From Artemisia argyi (taxonomy: Eukaryota; Streptophyta; Magnoliopsida; Asterales; Asteraceae), in the NCBI GenBank assembly GCA_030686995.1, contig CM060693.1:117278728-117342727 (forward strand): a stretch of 64,000 nt of DNA, read 5' to 3'. This document shows positions 62,101 to 64,000 of this stretch, piece by piece. Each line of letters opens with the position of its first letter. Positions within the stretch are counted from its first letter, which is position 1. The notes under the pieces were generated by a model that did no database searches, was not told where the DNA came from, and saw only the letters and a list, made by a program, of their open reading frames with translations. The translations under genes were made by a program, and so were the position numbers.

Positions 62101-62319
62101 CGTTGTGCATAGAATTTTTGAATGACGTTTTACCCTAAAACATGTAATTCCTTAATAACTTTCACGAAAATGATCTGATGAGTGTCAAACTTTTAATTTG
62201 CTATGGAAATGATTTATCACTCGAGGCCAAGAAACAAAAATCAAATTTCGTGAAAATTTTGGGAAAAATGAAGAGTAAAAGTGAATAGTAAAATTAATCT
62301 GAAAATGCGAATTGTTACA
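59107..62319 (-). repeat. G LTR 2 (3213 bp)
   Basis: Same termini as LTR 1, and shorter mainly through two fewer minisatellite modules (59636-59708) plus a few small indels. Confidence 0.85.
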
Positions 62320-63004
62320 GTCTCTACCCCTTAAGGAGAACTTCTTCCCGAAGTTCAGTTGATGTTAACTACTTACGGTGTGTCTAAGAGAATTCGGGAT
62401 CTCTAATATAGTGGTGTTTACTCTGATTCGTCTAAGGTTCTGGTTAAGGAGTTGTATCGGATGCAAATAAGCCCACTTATTTATAACTCATTACTTACAT
62501 AAACAAGCGTCCAAATTTATGTAAGTAAGGGATCATAAACTTATGGTTCGGTGATTTACAATTTCTTTATTTAAATAAAGAGGCGTCCCAATCCATTTAA
62601 ATAAGGAGATTCTAAATCATCCTACTTAAGAATTTTCGACACAAAATCCGCCTTCTGAGGCAGATAGTAAGATAATCAAGTCATCAAATCCCTAAAGCTA
62701 AGCAATAATATTATTTAACTCAAATCTTGTGTCTCATCAAACAAGAACTGTCAAAAGATCAAGTTAAATAATTAGTTATTACTGAGCTCCATGTTTTTAA
62801 TGACTCGACTAATCTCTGGGGCTCCTTATAATATTAAAGTCACATCATCTAACAGCGTGAAACTAAACCAACAACTACCAAAAAGCGTATGCGTATGTAG
62901 TGTGTGTAAGGCAAATAAAGAGGAGAGTCTTAACGTATATAGCAGTTATAGTCTAGGCACTAAATGTAACCTTGTTCTCTATAACCAAGGCTCTGATACC
63001 AATC
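62320..63004 (-). other. G internal region 2 (685 bp, non-coding)
   Basis: Near-identical to internal region 1, with the same length, PBS (63001-62989) and purine tract. Confidence 0.75.
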
Positions 63005-64000
63005 TGTAACACCCCCAAAATACCGCAGCGGAAGACTGTGTCACAGGGGTGCTACTTCATAATACAAAGTACAAGTTATAGAAAACGAACTCTAAATGAG
63101 ACGTTTTGAAAAGTTACCATTCGATTAATGAATTCAAAGTTACAAACATGAGATTTCAAAGTATGATACATAAATGTATACAAAATGTTTTGAATGGTAA
63201 ATGATAAAAGCGTAAGTCTTCAGAATATGCAGCTTGAGTCTAAGTTCCACGCACTACCTATCGCCTTACTAACCTGAGATAAACATGCTAAAGTGTCAAC
63301 ACAATGGTTGGTGAGTTCATAGAGTTTGTTTAAGAAATAAAGCCTATAAAAATGATCACACAGCAAAGGCATCGGGAATCCACTCAGTTGCAAGTCCCGC
63401 CATAAGAGACTTGTAACCTGTGTGTTCACAACCCACTGCTAAATATATAGTATGAATAAGACATGTATAAGTTCATCAAAACAATTAAGCAATTAGTCGT
63501 GAGTCTACACTTCATCTCCGAAGACCTCACTTGGGAGCCAATTCCCAAAGACAACTGGGAGCCATTTCCCAAAGAAAACTGGGAGCCACTTCCCAAAGAT
63601 AACTGGGAGCCACTTCCTAAAGAAAACTGGGAGCCACTTCCCAAAGATAAAAGTTTACTGGGTGCCATTTCCCAATGTATAAAACAGTCATGTATGTATG
63701 AAATCAAGTATAATGCAATCAAGTATAAGACAATCAAGTATAAATGTTTTGAGTATTTGTACAAGTAAGCAAGTAGTTGAGCATGTATCTCCCTCAAAGA
63801 GTTAAAACAAGTATGAAAAGAGTAGGGGCTATGACTCACCTTAAGTCTATGTAGTGAGAAATGATAGTGGTAGTCGAATCGCGAAAGTCTCTAAGAGCTG
63901 CCTATAATAGAACGTTGCGACTTAGGTTTGGAGTAACGTCTAAGAATACGACGAATTGCCTATATATGTCTTGCATATAGTTCATGATGTAGTACTTAGT
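63005..64000 (-). repeat. G LTR 3 (partial, runs off the window)
   Basis: Begins TGTAACACCCCC as in LTR 1 and carries a six-module minisatellite (63533-63677). Confidence 0.8.

Larger units (their letters stand above)
55145..64000 (-). mobile_element. tandem LTR-internal-LTR-internal-LTR array of element G (gypsy, Tekay-like, non-coding)
   Basis: Three LTRs (55145-58421, 59107-62319, 63005 to beyond the window) alternate with two internal regions of 685 bp each (58422-59106, 62320-63004). On the minus strand each internal region starts with the tRNA-Met type PBS TGGTATCAGAGCC and ends in a purine tract (AAGGGGTAGAGAC) before the next LTR. No ORF fits a gag or pol, so the family is non-autonomous with unusually large LTRs. 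The arrangement fits unequal recombination between LTRs of neighbouring or sister copies. The LTR termini (TGTAACA...TGTTACA) and PBS suggest the Tekay-type gypsy group (inference). Confidence 0.85.

Overview
This 64 kb window looks like repeat-rich nuclear DNA of a flowering plant, most likely in the daisy family (Asteraceae). I infer the family from retroelement proteins that I recognise from that group; no host gene confirms it. Nearly everything I can interpret is LTR retrotransposon sequence, nested, tandemly duplicated or broken. No rRNA, tRNA gene, CRISPR array or intact host gene is visible. Almost all elements lie on the minus strand.

Block 1 (1-24642) is a three-level nest. Element A (minus strand, left end outside the window) has a CCHC-rich ORF (757-2649), a tRNA-Asp-type primer binding site (2919-2936) and a long 5' LTR (2943-24642). 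Part of its gag-like start, PBS and LTR is tandemly triplicated (2469-11541, about 3.02 kb per unit). A plus-strand solo LTR of a related family (C, 11755-23531) sits in that LTR. Element B (14250-21971, minus strand, 5-bp TSD GCCAT) sits inside C. A and B encode a large zinc-knuckle protein but no pol, so they look non-autonomous.

Block 2 (24643-36905) holds an AT-rich stretch, the broken C-terminal tail of a copia-like polyprotein (F, 25182-28741), a small non-coding copia-like element with 319-bp LTRs (H, 28742-32325), and the 5' half of a gypsy-type element (E, 32326-36905) with a retropepsin-like ORF. E sits in an inverted LTR fragment of its own family (36906-37172 and 40483-40918). That fragment is interrupted by a 3.3-kb solo LTR (37173-40477, TSD TATTA).

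Block 3 (41244-52163, TSD CCCCA) is a nearly complete Athila-like Ty3/gypsy element D, with gag, protease, reverse transcriptase, RNase H and integrase. Gag to RT is broken by several frameshifts and stops, while the 688-aa RNase H/integrase frame is intact. D, E, A and B share a tRNA-Asp-type PBS and short hairpins just after the ORF stop and near the polypurine tract. This suggests that elements like D could once have mobilised A and B.

Block 4 (52164-64000) is non-coding DNA with minisatellites, followed by a tandem LTR-internal-LTR-internal-LTR array (G, 55145 to the window end). G has 3.2-kb LTRs, two 685-bp non-coding internal regions and a tRNA-Met-type PBS. Its LTRs carry a 24-bp minisatellite whose copy number differs among the three LTRs.
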